This document shows positions 26,522-35,598 of a DNA stretch of 64,000 nucleotides, one piece after another. Below the pieces are notes generated by a model. That model was not told the DNA's origin, ran no database searches, and saw nothing but the letters and a program-made list of their open reading frames with translations. How positions within the stretch are numbered: the stretch's first letter is position 1; each line of letters starts with the position of its first letter. The stretch spans positions 1,010,301 to 1,074,300 of the forward strand of contig NZ_HE978531.1 in assembly GCF_000311745.1 (NCBI RefSeq), in the 5' to 3' direction. The position numbers and the translations under genes were made by a program. This stretch comes from Anaerococcus obesiensis ph10. GTDB lineage: Bacteria > Bacillota > Clostridia > Tissierellales > Peptoniphilaceae.

Positions 26522-26761
26522 TTAATTGTTTATTTGTAATCTAACTGTAGATGTTAAAACATCTGAGTAGCTGTATGATACAGTTCTTTCTGCATCAAAA
26601 TCATTATTTACTTTTATTGTAAATACACTTGGGAAAGCGTCTAAAATTATACCGCTTTTGGTAACAATTCTTTTTCTACCCTTATCAGCTTTTAAAGTAA
26701 CTTCTTTTCCTACGTTTTTTTTAACTTCTGACCTTATTTCACTAACTGATTTAAATTCCAT
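26522..26761 (-). CDS. veg: Veg family protein
   Basis: I choose the start at 26761 (EFKSVSEIRSEVKKNVG), preceded by GGAAGGTGG; an upstream in-frame ATG has no such site. The 79-residue protein matches Veg of Firmicutes in length and blocks: VKKNVGKEVTLKADKGRKR, PSVFTIKV and the closing VSYSYSDVLTSTVRL. It is a small SH3-like RNA/DNA-fold protein whose B. subtilis homologue influences biofilm formation and spore germination; the molecular role is unsettled. It is monocistronic with its own terminator. Confidence 0.9.
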   Translation of the reverse strand: MEFKSVSEIRSEVKKNVGKEVTLKADKGRKRIVTKSGIILDAFPSVFTIKVNNDFDAERTVSYSYSDVLTSTVRLQINN

Positions 26762-26853
26762 ATATCCACCTTCCATGCATTTGTATATATTATACAACAA
26801 AATTGTGGATAAGTCAAATTAGCGTAATATTATACGCTAGATTAAAATTCTTG

Positions 26854-28239
26854 TCAAATATTTTTATAAAAGGCTCTATAAGCTGTAAAAGTTGAGTAGA
26901 AATCTGCTTTCGAAATTAATTCTATTGGTGCGTGCATAGATATTACTGGCGTTCCACAATCAACTACATCCATTCCATATTCTGCAAGAATATAGGCTAT
27001 TGTTCCTCCACCACCTTGATCAACTTTTCCAAGCTCTCCTGTTTGAAAAATTACTTCATCTTTATTAAAAGCAAGTCTAACTTGTGATAAATATTCTGCA
27101 TCTGCATCATTTGATCCACCTTTTCCACCTGAGCCTGTGTATTTTGTTAAGGCAACTCCGTGAGAAATTTGTGCTGAGTTTTGACTTTCTGTTGCATCTT
27201 TAAAGTTTGGATCTTCTGCCAAGGTTACGTCAGCTGATAAAACTTTTGAATTTCTCAATGCCCTTTTAAATTTAATCAAATCAAATTCTTCTTTTAAATT
27301 CATAATTTCTAAAAGAGTATTTTCAAAAAATTGTGAAGTCATTCCTGTTGCTCCAACTGAACCAATTTCTTCCTTGTCAACAAAAAGTCCTACCAAAGTT
27401 TTTTTACTTTCTTTTATATCAAGCAAAGCTCTCAAAGCTGCGTATGAGCAAACTCTATCATCATGGCCGTGGGAGGCTATCATTGATTTATCAAAACCAA
27501 CCTCTCTTGCTTTTCCAGCTGGAACTGCTTCAAGTTCTGCCGTTATAAAATCTTCTTCTTCAATTCCGTATTTTTCATTTAAAATTTTTAAAATATTTTT
27601 CTTAACTGGATTTTCTTTTTCATCTAATAGTGGCCTATTGCCAACTATAATTGACAATTGCTCGCCTGTTATAACTTCTTTTGCAGATTTTTCCATCAAT
27701 TGTCTTGATAAATGAATTAAAAGCTCTGAGATAAAAAATACTGGCTCATCATCCTTATCTCCGATTGAAATATCTACTTTTTCTCCATTTTTTGTAAAAA
27801 CTACTCCGTGAAGGGCAAGGGGCATATTTGTCCAATTATATTTTTTTACTCCCCCATAATAGTGAGTTTTTAAATAAGCAAGTCCGTTTTCTTCTGTAAG
27901 CGGAACAGGTTTTAAATCAAGCCTTGGCGAATCGATGTGACCTCCAACTATAGCAAGTCCATCTGATAAATCTTCGCTTCCTATATGAAACATAGCTACA
28001 GCTTTATTTTTATTTACTGCATAGATTTTATCGCCAGTCTTTATTTTTCCAGCCTTTATTTTTTCTTCAAGGTCAACATAACCTGCTTTTTTTGCTAAAT
28101 TTATAATTTCTTTTGTAGCAAGTCTTTCAGTTTTTCCCTTGTCCAAAAAATCCATATAATCTTTTGAAAGACTTTCTAATTCTTTTTCTTGGTCTTGGGA
28201 TAAATTTTCCCAGACATTTTTTCTTTTGTACTCTGTCAT
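26854..28239 (-). CDS. M18 family aminopeptidase
   Basis: 461 residues of the aminopeptidase I family. Metal ligands and catalytic residues sit in GGHIDSPRLDLKPVPL (HxD), DKEEIGSVGATG (Glu-Glu), SHGHDDRVCS, SADVT and the closing MHAPIELI. It is a binuclear zinc cytoplasmic enzyme trimming N-terminal, often acidic or hydrophobic, residues from peptides, which suits an amino-acid-fermenting anaerobe. It begins nine bases after htpG and may be read from it. A second, distinct M18 gene lies at 41607-42893. Confidence 0.93.
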   Translation of the reverse strand: MTEYKRKNVWENLSQDQEKELESLSKDYMDFLDKGKTERLATKEIINLAKKAGYVDLEEKIKAGKIKTGDKIYAVNKNKAVAMFHIGSEDLSDGLAIVGGHIDSPRLDLKPVPLTEENGLAYLKTHYYGGVKKYNWTNMPLALHGVVFTKNGEKVDISIGDKDDEPVFFISELLIHLSRQLMEKSAKEVITGEQLSIIVGNRPLLDEKENPVKKNILKILNEKYGIEEEDFITAELEAVPAGKAREVGFDKSMIASHGHDDRVCSYAALRALLDIKESKKTLVGLFVDKEEIGSVGATGMTSQFFENTLLEIMNLKEEFDLIKFKRALRNSKVLSADVTLAEDPNFKDATESQNSAQISHGVALTKYTGSGGKGGSNDADAEYLSQVRLAFNKDEVIFQTGELGKVDQGGGGTIAYILAEYGMDVVDCGTPVISMHAPIELISKADFYSTFTAYRAFYKNI

Positions 28240-28248
28240 TTTTTTCTC

Positions 28249-30093
28249 CTAAATTAATTTCCATATATTTTTTGCATACTCAAGAGGATTATCAATTTCA
28301 AGTCCTTCTATAAGTTTTGCTTGATCAAATAAAATATTTACTATCATTTTAAATTCATCAGAATTTTCTTTCAAATCTTTTTCTAATAATTCATAGGCCT
28401 TGGAATTTTTATTTATTTCTAAAACTTTCTCCGCCTTAATATCTGGGGCATTTACTTGAGATTTTAAAGTTTTTTCCATCTCAATTGAAACATCTCCCCT
28501 TTGTTTTATCATTGAAATTACATCTTCTGATAAATTATCTGAAATTTTTACATCTACTACTTCTTCAGGTAAAATTTCCTTGATTTTTTCAACCAAGTCT
28601 TTGTTTTCTTCGTTTTCACCTTCGTTTTCTTCAACTTGATTTATTGATTTAAAAGGAATTTCCTTGTAAGTATTTAGCATTTTTATCAAAAATTCATCCA
28701 ATTTTTCATCAAGTAAAAGAACATCTTTGTCTTCATCTACTGATTTTAAGGCTGGGGAATTTTTGATTTTTTCTAAATTTTCTCCAACTGTATAAAGGAT
28801 ATTTTCATCTGTTGATTTCAAATCTTTCTTGTATTCATTTAATGAAATCATTTTGTCTTTTCTGTAGGAATTGAATAATAGTAAATCTTCTAGCCTATCT
28901 TTTTTCCCTCCAAATGATTCATAAATTGCAACTTTCAAATTGTTACCAAATTCTTTGAAAAATATTTGGTATTTTTCCCTATCATTTTTCATCAAATCCA
29001 TTAAGTGAGATCTGATTTTATTATTTATTTGTTTGGCAATAAATCTTAATTCTCTTGTTTCTTGAAGGGTTTCTCTTGAAATATTTAAGGAAATATCATC
29101 ACTTTCAACAACTCCTTTGGCAAAAGAAAATTCATCTTCAAGTAAATCTTCGTGCCTATCTTTAATTTTTACTCCTGATGAATAAAGTTGTAGACCTTTT
29201 TGGTAATCTTTTGAATAAAAATCAAAAGGAGCTTTTCTTGGAATATAAATTATCGCCTTAAATTCAACAGTTCCTTCTATGTTTAAATGAATCCATGATA
29301 AAGGATCATCAAAACCAAATCCTTGATCCTTGTAGAAATTTATATAATCTTCATCAGTCAAATCTTTTTTGGATTTTTTCCAAATTGGAATTTCAGAATT
29401 TAAAACTTCTACTTCCTTATAATCTTCATATTTTGGATCTTCATCTGTAGAATCTTTAGTTTTTCTTGACTTTGTAACTTCCATTTTGATTGGATATCTG
29501 ATGTAATTTGAATATTTTCTTACAAGTTCTTTGATTTTATATTTGTCAAGATAAATATCATAGTTTTCATCTTCTGTATTTTCTTTTAAAAATAAGGTAA
29601 TATCTGTTCCATTTTCTTTTTTGTCAGATTTTTCAATTTCATAGCTTTCGGCATTTTCACTTACCCATTTATAAGCTTGGTCATCTTTTTTGGTATTTAC
29701 GATAATTTTTTTGCTTACCATAAAGGCTGAATAAAATCCAACTCCAAATTGTCCAATTAGATTATTTAAATCTTCGCTTTCAATTTCTTTTTTGAAAATT
29801 TCTGTACCAGATTTTGCAATTGTTCCAAGATTTTCTTCCAAATCTTTTTCATCCATTCCAATTCCAGTATCCCTTATTGTTAAAGATCTTTCTTCCTTGT
29901 TTGGAATTATTTCGATATAATAATCTTTTTTGTCTACGTTTTTATCTGATTTTAAATCTTTATAATATAATTTATCAATAGCATCTGAGCCGTTTGATAT
30001 TAATTCCCTAAGAAAAATATCCTTGTTTGTATAGATTGAATTTATCATCAAATCCATAACTTTTTTGGCTTCTGCTTTAAATTCTTTTTTCAT
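28249..30093 (-). CDS. htpG: Chaperone HtpG (Hsp90)
   Basis: 614 residues with the GHKL ATPase domain at the N terminus (ELISNGSDAIDKL, IRDTGIGMDEKDL, GQFGVGFYSAFMVS), a middle domain with ISRETLQETRELRFI, and a helical C-terminal dimerisation domain ending near LEYAKNIWKLI. The cytosolic ATP-dependent chaperone is of normal length and lacks the charged linker and MEEVD of eukaryotic Hsp90. A GGAGGA site precedes the start. The M18 peptidase gene follows after nine bases. A TTAGCACT/AGTCGGCA region upstream shows no CIRCE box. Confidence 0.95.
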   Translation of the reverse strand: MKKEFKAEAKKVMDLMINSIYTNKDIFLRELISNGSDAIDKLYYKDLKSDKNVDKKDYYIEIIPNKEERSLTIRDTGIGMDEKDLEENLGTIAKSGTEIFKKEIESEDLNNLIGQFGVGFYSAFMVSKKIIVNTKKDDQAYKWVSENAESYEIEKSDKKENGTDITLFLKENTEDENYDIYLDKYKIKELVRKYSNYIRYPIKMEVTKSRKTKDSTDEDPKYEDYKEVEVLNSEIPIWKKSKKDLTDEDYINFYKDQGFGFDDPLSWIHLNIEGTVEFKAIIYIPRKAPFDFYSKDYQKGLQLYSSGVKIKDRHEDLLEDEFSFAKGVVESDDISLNISRETLQETRELRFIAKQINNKIRSHLMDLMKNDREKYQIFFKEFGNNLKVAIYESFGGKKDRLEDLLLFNSYRKDKMISLNEYKKDLKSTDENILYTVGENLEKIKNSPALKSVDEDKDVLLLDEKLDEFLIKMLNTYKEIPFKSINQVEENEGENEENKDLVEKIKEILPEEVVDVKISDNLSEDVISMIKQRGDVSIEMEKTLKSQVNAPDIKAEKVLEINKNSKAYELLEKDLKENSDEFKMIVNILFDQAKLIEGLEIDNPLEYAKNIWKLI

Positions 30094-30154
30094 AAATCCT
30101 CCTTAGCACTTCACATTGCCGACTGCTAATATTATACTTACTCTAAAATTTTTT

Positions 30155-30485
30155 TCAATTTTCTAAATCTTTGGCAAGGCTGAATATTTCAGCTTGAATT
30201 TTAATTTTTTCCCTTTTTATTTTTTCAATTTCCTCATTTTGTTTTTTTGAAATTAAAATCGACTGAACAAAATTTGAAATAATAAAAGCTCCAACAAAAA
30301 CCATAATTTTTGTAGGCGTTTTTGTCTTAGCCAAAGATATAATTAATAAAAAAATCAAAGAAAAAATAAAGATTTAAGAAAAAATGAAAAAAATGAATTT
30401 TTCTTTTTATTTTTTCCAAATTTTCATCTAGATCTTGGAGTTTTTTCCTTAATTCCATAATATTTTTTAAATTTTTCTCATTCAT
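30155..30485 (-). pseudogene. Small membrane/coiled-coil protein, frameshifted
   Basis: Joining two frames at the T7 run (minus strand) near 30350-30356 by removing one T gives a protein of about 109 residues: an amphipathic N-terminal helix (KNLKNIMELRKKLQDLDENL), two hydrophobic segments and a C-terminal charged coiled coil (KKQNEEIEKIKREKIKIQ). 331 bases is one more than a multiple of three, as expected for a one-base insertion. Family unknown. As with other interruptions in this window, a sequencing indel is likely, so the gene is probably intact in the organism. Confidence 0.55.
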
Positions 30486-30528
30486 AACATCACCAAAATA
30501 ATTGTACCCCAATTCCTAGTATTTTACT

Positions 30529-30557
30529 TTGATTTTTAATTTCTCTTATAGTAAAAT
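30529..30557 (+). promoter_or_regulatory. Promoter of DUF1858 gene
   Basis: TTGATT and TAAAAT separated by 17 bases; the start codon follows 28 bases later with an AGGAGG site. Confidence 0.6.
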
Positions 30558-30584
30558 AATTTTTAGACATAAAGGAGGGTTTTT

Positions 30585-30800
30585 ATGGCTTTAGAAGATA
30601 GAAAAAAAGAGAAGGTGGAAATCACACACGATATGTTAATCGGAGATATAATCCAAGCAAAACCAGAATCAATTAACACTTTCCTTTCAATAGGAATGGG
30701 TTGTATTGCTTGTCCTTCATCTTTGTACGAAACCTTAGATGAAGCTTGTATGGTTCACGGAATTGATCCAGATTTCTTGCTTGAAAAATTAAATAAATAA
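30585..30800 (+). CDS. DUF1858 domain protein
   Basis: 71 residues containing the DUF1858 pattern: ITHDMLIGDIIQAKPESINTF followed by LSIGMGCIACPSSLYETLDE, with the conserved Cys-x-x-Cys (CIAC) and AC-MHGID ending. The domain is thought to bind a metal or Fe-S cluster and is linked to hybrid-cluster proteins and redox metabolism of anaerobes; the exact role is unknown. It is monocistronic with a promoter, an AGGAGG site and a strong terminator. Confidence 0.9.
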   Translation: MALEDRKKEKVEITHDMLIGDIIQAKPESINTFLSIGMGCIACPSSLYETLDEACMVHGIDPDFLLEKLNK

Positions 30801-30802
30801 AA

Positions 30803-30840
30803 AAAAAGACTTTTGCAAATACCAATGCAAAAGTCTTTTT
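30803..30840. terminator. Bidirectional terminator
   Basis: Perfect 15-base stem AAAAAGACTTTTGCA / TGCAAAAGTCTTTTT between the convergent DUF1858 and symporter genes, serving both. Confidence 0.9.
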
Positions 30841-30846
30841 TGATTT

Positions 30847-32256
30847 TTAATTTTTTTCAAAATATTTTTCCCACTTATTATCATAAGTCCAAAAATAATT
30901 TCCTTTTTTTTCTGAATCTTTGTACTTATCAAAATCATTTAAAATTTTCCTATAAGTCTTGCTCATTATAATCAGTGCCAAAATATTTGGAACAACCATT
31001 AAAGCATTTGCTGTATCAGCAACCGACCAAGCAAATTTCAAACCGCCGATTGAGCCTAGATAGCAAAAAATAATATAAATATATTTGAATAAATCAGAAA
31101 GTTTACTTGATCCTGTCAAATATTTTACACATCTTTGCCCATAATAGCACCAAGAGACTGTCGTTGTAAAAGCAAATAACACTAAAGCCAAAGAGACCAA
31201 ATATTTTCCCCAAAAAATTGATTTTGAAAATGATGCAGCCGTAAGGGCAGCACCTTCAAGGCCTTGTGTTTTATAAATTCCACTTGTAATAATTACAAGG
31301 GCAGTCATGGTACAAATAATCATTGAAGAAATAAAAACTTCAATCGCTCCCCACATTCCTTGTCTAATTGGATGGTCGGTATGACTTGTTGCATGAGCCA
31401 TGGGTGCTGTACCAAGACCTGCTTCATTAGAAAAAATTCCCCTTGCAAGCCCCCACCTAATAGAAATTAAAATCCCAGAGCCTGTTGCTCCTCCTGCAAA
31501 AGCTTTTGGATTAAAAGCTCCAATAATAATTTCTTTAAAAGCTGGAATTAAATTTTCAATTTGCAAAATAAGAATCAAAATACAAGCTACAATATAAAAA
31601 ACTGACATTATAGGCACAATTTTAGATGCAAAAGCTCCAATTCTTTTTATCCCACCAACAAGAACCAAAAGCATAAAAATAACGATTAAAATTCCACCAA
31701 GATGCAAATTTAAACCAGTCATAGCATTTAAAGATTCAGAAATAGAATTTGATTGAACCAAAGCTCCCGTTCCAATAATTGCAATAAAAGCAAAAAACGA
31801 AAAAATTTTCGCCAAAAATTTTGAGCCAGTTCCCTTTTCGATATAATACATTGGTCCGCCAATATATTTTCCATCATCATCTGAAATTCTTGTAGCAACA
31901 GCCATAGTAACTTCAGCCATTTTTGTTGTCATACAAATAAAACTTGCAATCCACATCCAAAAAATCGCCCCAGCACCACCAAAGCCAATTGCCGTTGCAA
32001 CTCCTACAATATTTCCAGCCCCAATCGTTCCAGCAAGAGCTGTCGAAACCGCCTCAAAAGGAGAAATAGAATTTTCATCAGATTTTGAATCCTTAACAAG
32101 TCTTCCAAAAGTATTTTTAAAAATATAAGAAAAATTTTTAAAAACCCAAAAATTTGACCTATAATTTAAAACTATTCCCCCAAAAATCAAGACGATAATC
32201 ATAGGATAACCCCACAAAAAATCGCCCAACTTAGCATTTAATTTTATAATTTCCAA
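30847..32256 (-). CDS. Sodium:alanine symporter (AGCS family)
   Basis: 469 residues with about eleven membrane helices. AGCS signatures are clear: TALAGTIGAGNIVGVATAIG near residue 75, GGPMYYIEKG, and GLARGIFSNEAGLGTAPMAH near 285. It imports alanine or glycine with sodium. The N terminus (LNAKLGDFLWGYP) is typical and length is normal. Monocistronic. The 5' flank carries the large inverted repeat at 32357-32594, which lies between this gene and trpP. Confidence 0.93.
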   Translation of the reverse strand: MEIIKLNAKLGDFLWGYPMIIVLIFGGIVLNYRSNFWVFKNFSYIFKNTFGRLVKDSKSDENSISPFEAVSTALAGTIGAGNIVGVATAIGFGGAGAIFWMWIASFICMTTKMAEVTMAVATRISDDDGKYIGGPMYYIEKGTGSKFLAKIFSFFAFIAIIGTGALVQSNSISESLNAMTGLNLHLGGILIVIFMLLVLVGGIKRIGAFASKIVPIMSVFYIVACILILILQIENLIPAFKEIIIGAFNPKAFAGGATGSGILISIRWGLARGIFSNEAGLGTAPMAHATSHTDHPIRQGMWGAIEVFISSMIICTMTALVIITSGIYKTQGLEGAALTAASFSKSIFWGKYLVSLALVLFAFTTTVSWCYYGQRCVKYLTGSSKLSDLFKYIYIIFCYLGSIGGLKFAWSVADTANALMVVPNILALIIMSKTYRKILNDFDKYKDSEKKGNYFWTYDNKWEKYFEKN

Positions 32257-32356
32257 AACGGACTAACCTCTTTCTAATTAATATAAGTTTATTCTTATTA
32301 TTATAAAGGTTTTTTAAAAAAATAAAATAATAATTTATATTTTTTCCATTAAAAAA

Positions 32357-32594
32357 ATTTTTATCCTATAAAAATCCAGACTGTTGACAAAGTATACAAA
32401 TCCTCATGCTAAGAATATCATACGGAAAAAATTGATTTGATTTCAAATTTTAAAATTCGTCAAAAAAACGCACTGTTTGAGCGTTAGCGAGTTTGCGTTT
32501 TTAGAATTTTGGAATTTAGAAATCAACAATTTTTGAAGTCCGATATTCGTGCTTGAGGATTTGTCTACGCTCTGAATTTTTATCCTATAAAAAT
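32357..32594. repeat. Long imperfect inverted repeat (about 240 bp)
   Basis: The left arm starts ATTTTTATCCTATAAAAAT and continues through GACAAA..ACAAATCCTCATGCTAAGAATATC and an ATTTTAAAATTC block to AAAAACGCA; the right arm repeats these in inverse order and ends at 32594 with the same ATTTTTATCCTATAAAAAT palindrome. The centre is GAGCGTTAGCG. No open frame is present. It looks like a non-autonomous MITE-like or repetitive extragenic element. Confidence 0.75.
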
Positions 32595-32633
32595 CAAAAA
32601 TTTTTCCTTAATTTAAATTGTCTACGCTCTAAA

Positions 32634-33161
32634 TCAAATCTGAGCTAGGCTTCTTGCAAAATTTTTATTATACGTGCTCATAACTTTATCAAAAAATAAG
32701 CCTACAAGAATATTTATGCCAGCAGTTGGAAGAACTAGGCTTACAAACATTAATTTTATACCAAATCCTTCTGGTAAAGCTCCTGTTATATTCATCAAAA
32801 ATAAAAATACAAGTCCAGATATTGCAGTTCCAAGAAAATATAGGCTCCCAATCGAAAAAATATTTTCTATTTTTATTTTTTCAAAAAATTTTACAGCAAA
32901 ATATACAAATAAGGATGAAATAATTTTATCTGTAATATTTGGCACAAAACCACCTGGTGCACTCGTTGTAATTCCTGCCAAAATTCCACCAGCAAGACCT
33001 ACTGCAAGTGACATTTTAAAATCCTTATTTAAAATAATAATTGTAAAAACACACACCAACATAAAATCAGGTTTTACCATTCCCACAAAGCCTGGTATCA
33101 AATGAAGTATTGTTCCTATTGCAAGTAAAATTGACGCTTGAGTTATAGTTTTTGTTTTCAT
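32634..33161 (-). CDS. trpP: Tryptophan transporter, TrpP family
   Basis: I start at 33161 (KTKTITQASILLAIGTILH) after an AAAGGAG site; earlier codons lie in the T-box leader. The 175-residue membrane protein has about five helices and the TrpP features FVGMVKPDFMLVCVF and AGITTSAPGGFVPNITDK. TrpP-type proteins resemble ECF S-components and import tryptophan. The T-box upstream, with a candidate TGG specifier, fits this substrate: expression should rise when tRNA-Trp is uncharged. It follows pheA in the same direction, 330 bases away. Confidence 0.88.
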   Translation of the reverse strand: MKTKTITQASILLAIGTILHLIPGFVGMVKPDFMLVCVFTIIILNKDFKMSLAVGLAGGILAGITTSAPGGFVPNITDKIISSLFVYFAVKFFEKIKIENIFSIGSLYFLGTAISGLVFLFLMNITGALPEGFGIKLMFVSLVLPTAGINILVGLFFDKVMSTYNKNFARSLAQI

Positions 33162-33201
33162 AATTTTCTCCTTTAAATATTTTAAAATTTTCCAATAAAA
33201 A

Positions 33202-33475
33202 AACCACTTACTCCAAAGGAGCAAATGGTTGAATTCGCGGTGCCATCCTTTTTATGTAAAATAAATTTCAATAAATTAATAAATCCTACATATCTTTATT
33301 CTGATACTAATTTAAAATAATTTCATATCATATCCCTATAACGTGGGAAGACGGCCTTGGGTACTTTTTTCACCTTAGCACTCTCAGATCCATTCGGTTT
33401 TACTTCTTTGCTTGTTTCCACCACACACAAACTCTCTATAAAAGATTTATAAAACTTACTTACTTCTGATCAAAG
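33202..33475 (-). promoter_or_regulatory. T-box leader (predicted tRNA-Trp)
   Basis: On the minus strand a 270-base leader ends with the T-box AAGGATGGCACCGCG (33237-33251) and a terminator with AACCATTTGCTCC / GGAGTAAGTGGTT arms and T7 (33200-33230). Stem I elements are visible: GAGAG, a GTGTGGTGG loop, AGTA, and GAA-TGG-A near 33393, whose TGG I take as the tryptophan specifier. Uncharged tRNA-Trp would stabilise the antiterminator and switch on trpP. The specifier choice is inference supported by the downstream gene. Confidence 0.88.
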
Positions 33476-33490
33476 TTTTATTATTTTAAC

Positions 33491-34531
33491 TTATAAGTTA
33501 TTTTGATTATATATTGAATTTATATTTTTGTCAAATGCTTTGTTAAAGTCAATATAAGCTCCCATAAATTCAAAATCTCTAGTATTTTCATATAAAAAAT
33601 CCAAAAGACTCCTAATTCTTTTCTCTTTAATAGAGCCTTCAAAGTCAAAATAAAATACAAATTCAAAATCAGAACCAGGAATTGGAGAAGATTCAAGCTT
33701 AGTCATATTTACACCCAAAATTTTAAATTTTTCTACAATATTAATAAGAGAACCCGGCTTATCAAAAGCTTTTAGCCTTACAGAAATTTTATTTGCCTTT
33801 TCATAAATTTTTAAATTTTTAGACACTATAATAAATCTCGTATAATTATTTGATTCATTTTGAATATTTTCGTCAATTATTTTTAATTTATAAACCTTAG
33901 CACAAAATTTTGAGCCAATAGCTCCAAGTTTTTTATCATTTTTCTCTTTTATATATTTGCTCGCAAGAGCCGTATTATAATATTCTTTTTGAATAAATCC
34001 GTGTTTATTTATATATTTTCCACATTGGCCAAGAGCTTGCGGATGAGAATAAACTGTTTTTATATCAGAAAGTTTTGCATCTAAATTTCCCAACAAATAA
34101 TGATTTATATCTAGCTTATAATTTCCAATTATAAAAAAATTTCTTTCAAGCATTAGATTATAAACTTCTTTTACAGAGCCAAAAGATGAATTTTCTAAAG
34201 GCAAAATTCCAAAATCACATATATTTTCATCTATTGAATCAAGGATTTGGTTAAATTTTTTGTAATAGTTTATTTTACCTTTGGGAAAAATAATATGGGA
34301 AACTTGATCGGCATAAGAGCCTTTTGCCCCTCCTACAGCAATTTTTCCTTCTTTAGGAAAAATTTCTCTTATAAATTTATCTTGTAAATATTTCGAAAAT
34401 TTTCCATCACAAAGGCTCATCATATAATCTTTATATTTTCCTTTTACAAGTTTATCTAGATTTTCCAAATCTTCTTTTTTATAATTTTCTTTTTCTAAAT
34501 TTTTAATAATTTTTTCAATATTTTCAATCAT
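33491..34531 (-). CDS. pheA: Prephenate dehydratase
   Basis: 346 residues. The prephenate dehydratase domain starts near 62 (GKIAVGGAKGSYADQVSHII) and includes CDFGILPLENSSFGSV, YSHPQALGQCGKYI and NNYTRFIIVSK with the catalytic Thr-Arg. An ACT domain (KPGSLINIVEKFKILGVNM, ESSPIPGSDFEFVFY) would bind phenylalanine for feedback inhibition. The first 60 residues are lysine-rich helices, the place of a chorismate mutase domain in bifunctional enzymes, but the segment is short and degenerate. The start overlaps the aroC end by eight bases. The product phenylpyruvate leads to phenylalanine. Confidence 0.92.
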   Translation of the reverse strand: MIENIEKIIKNLEKENYKKEDLENLDKLVKGKYKDYMMSLCDGKFSKYLQDKFIREIFPKEGKIAVGGAKGSYADQVSHIIFPKGKINYYKKFNQILDSIDENICDFGILPLENSSFGSVKEVYNLMLERNFFIIGNYKLDINHYLLGNLDAKLSDIKTVYSHPQALGQCGKYINKHGFIQKEYYNTALASKYIKEKNDKKLGAIGSKFCAKVYKLKIIDENIQNESNNYTRFIIVSKNLKIYEKANKISVRLKAFDKPGSLINIVEKFKILGVNMTKLESSPIPGSDFEFVFYFDFEGSIKEKRIRSLLDFLYENTRDFEFMGAYIDFNKAFDKNINSIYNQNNL

Positions 34532-35597
34532 TTAACAAGTCCAATAAGGTTAAAGCTAAAATAGATTCTCCAATAGGAGGAGTTCTAAGGGCAAGGCATG
34601 GATCGTGTCGTCCTTTAATTTGCAATATTTTTTCTTTTTTTCTTTTATAGAAAATGATTTTTGACAAATAGAAATTGACGGAGTCGGTTTGAAAATTAAA
34701 TCAAAAACTACAGGCATACCATTTGTAATTCCTCCAACAACTCCACCAGCATTATTTGTTATAGTTTTTACTTGTCCATTTTTAATTTCAAATTGGTCGT
34801 TGTGCTGAGAACCTTTCATTTTCATTGCATCAAGTCCCAAACCAAAAGAAACCGCCCTAAGAGCAGGAATCCCATAAGAAAGATAGGAAATTTTTGCCTC
34901 AAAAGAATCAAATAGCGGATCTCCAAGTCCTTTTGGAATATTTTCCCCAAAAACTTGGCAAATTCCTCCAATAGAATCTCCATCTTTTTTTACTTCTTCT
35001 AAAAGATTTCTAATTTCTTTTCTTTTTTTCGTCCAAAACAAGAATTTCTTTTTGAGAAATTTTTTCCAATTCATCCATAGGAGGATTTGCCAAATCAATA
35101 TTTTTATCTTCAATTCCTCCAATATTTTTAATCCTTGATGAAATTTTTATATTTTTTTCTTCTAAAATTTGCTTGGCAATTCCTCCTGCAAGACAAAACG
35201 GTGCAGTTAATCTTCCAGAAAAAGGTCCTCCCCCATTCATATCCATATCATTTCCATATTTTATAAAACTAGTATAGTCTGCATGAGATGGCCTTGGAAT
35301 ATCATTTAAATTTTCATAATCTTTGGATTTGTAATTCTCATTTTTTATTATTGCTGTTATGGTTTTTGAAATTATTTTATTATCTCTTACTCCAGAAATA
35401 AAATTTATCTTGTCACTTTCTTTTCTTTTTGTGGTAAATTTTGATTTTCCTGGAGCTCTTCTTTGCATAAAATTATTAAGTTTTTCCATGTCAATTTCAA
35501 AACCAATTTTCATATTATCCATAACTACACCCATATATTCTTGGTGGCTTGAGCCAAATATGGTTATTTTTAAATTTTTGCCAAAGCTTTGACTCAT
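34524..35597 (-). pseudogene. aroC: Chorismate synthase, two homopolymer frameshifts
   Basis: Joined, this is a normal chorismate synthase of 357 residues: MSQSFGKNLKITIFGSSHQE start, RRAPGKSKFTTKRKE, GGPFSGRLTAPFC, GNDMDMNGG, QHNDQFEIKNGQ, GVVGGITNGMPV, and the closing GRHDPCLALRTPPIGES. The frame breaks at T7 (35023-35029, one base too many) and in the T7/T6 cluster 34628-34641 (one too few). The two errors cancel, since 1074 bases is exactly 358 codons. An otherwise intact aro operon argues that the gene works and the indels are sequencing errors. The enzyme makes chorismate from EPSP with reduced flavin. Confidence 0.88.
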
Positions 35598-35598
35598 T

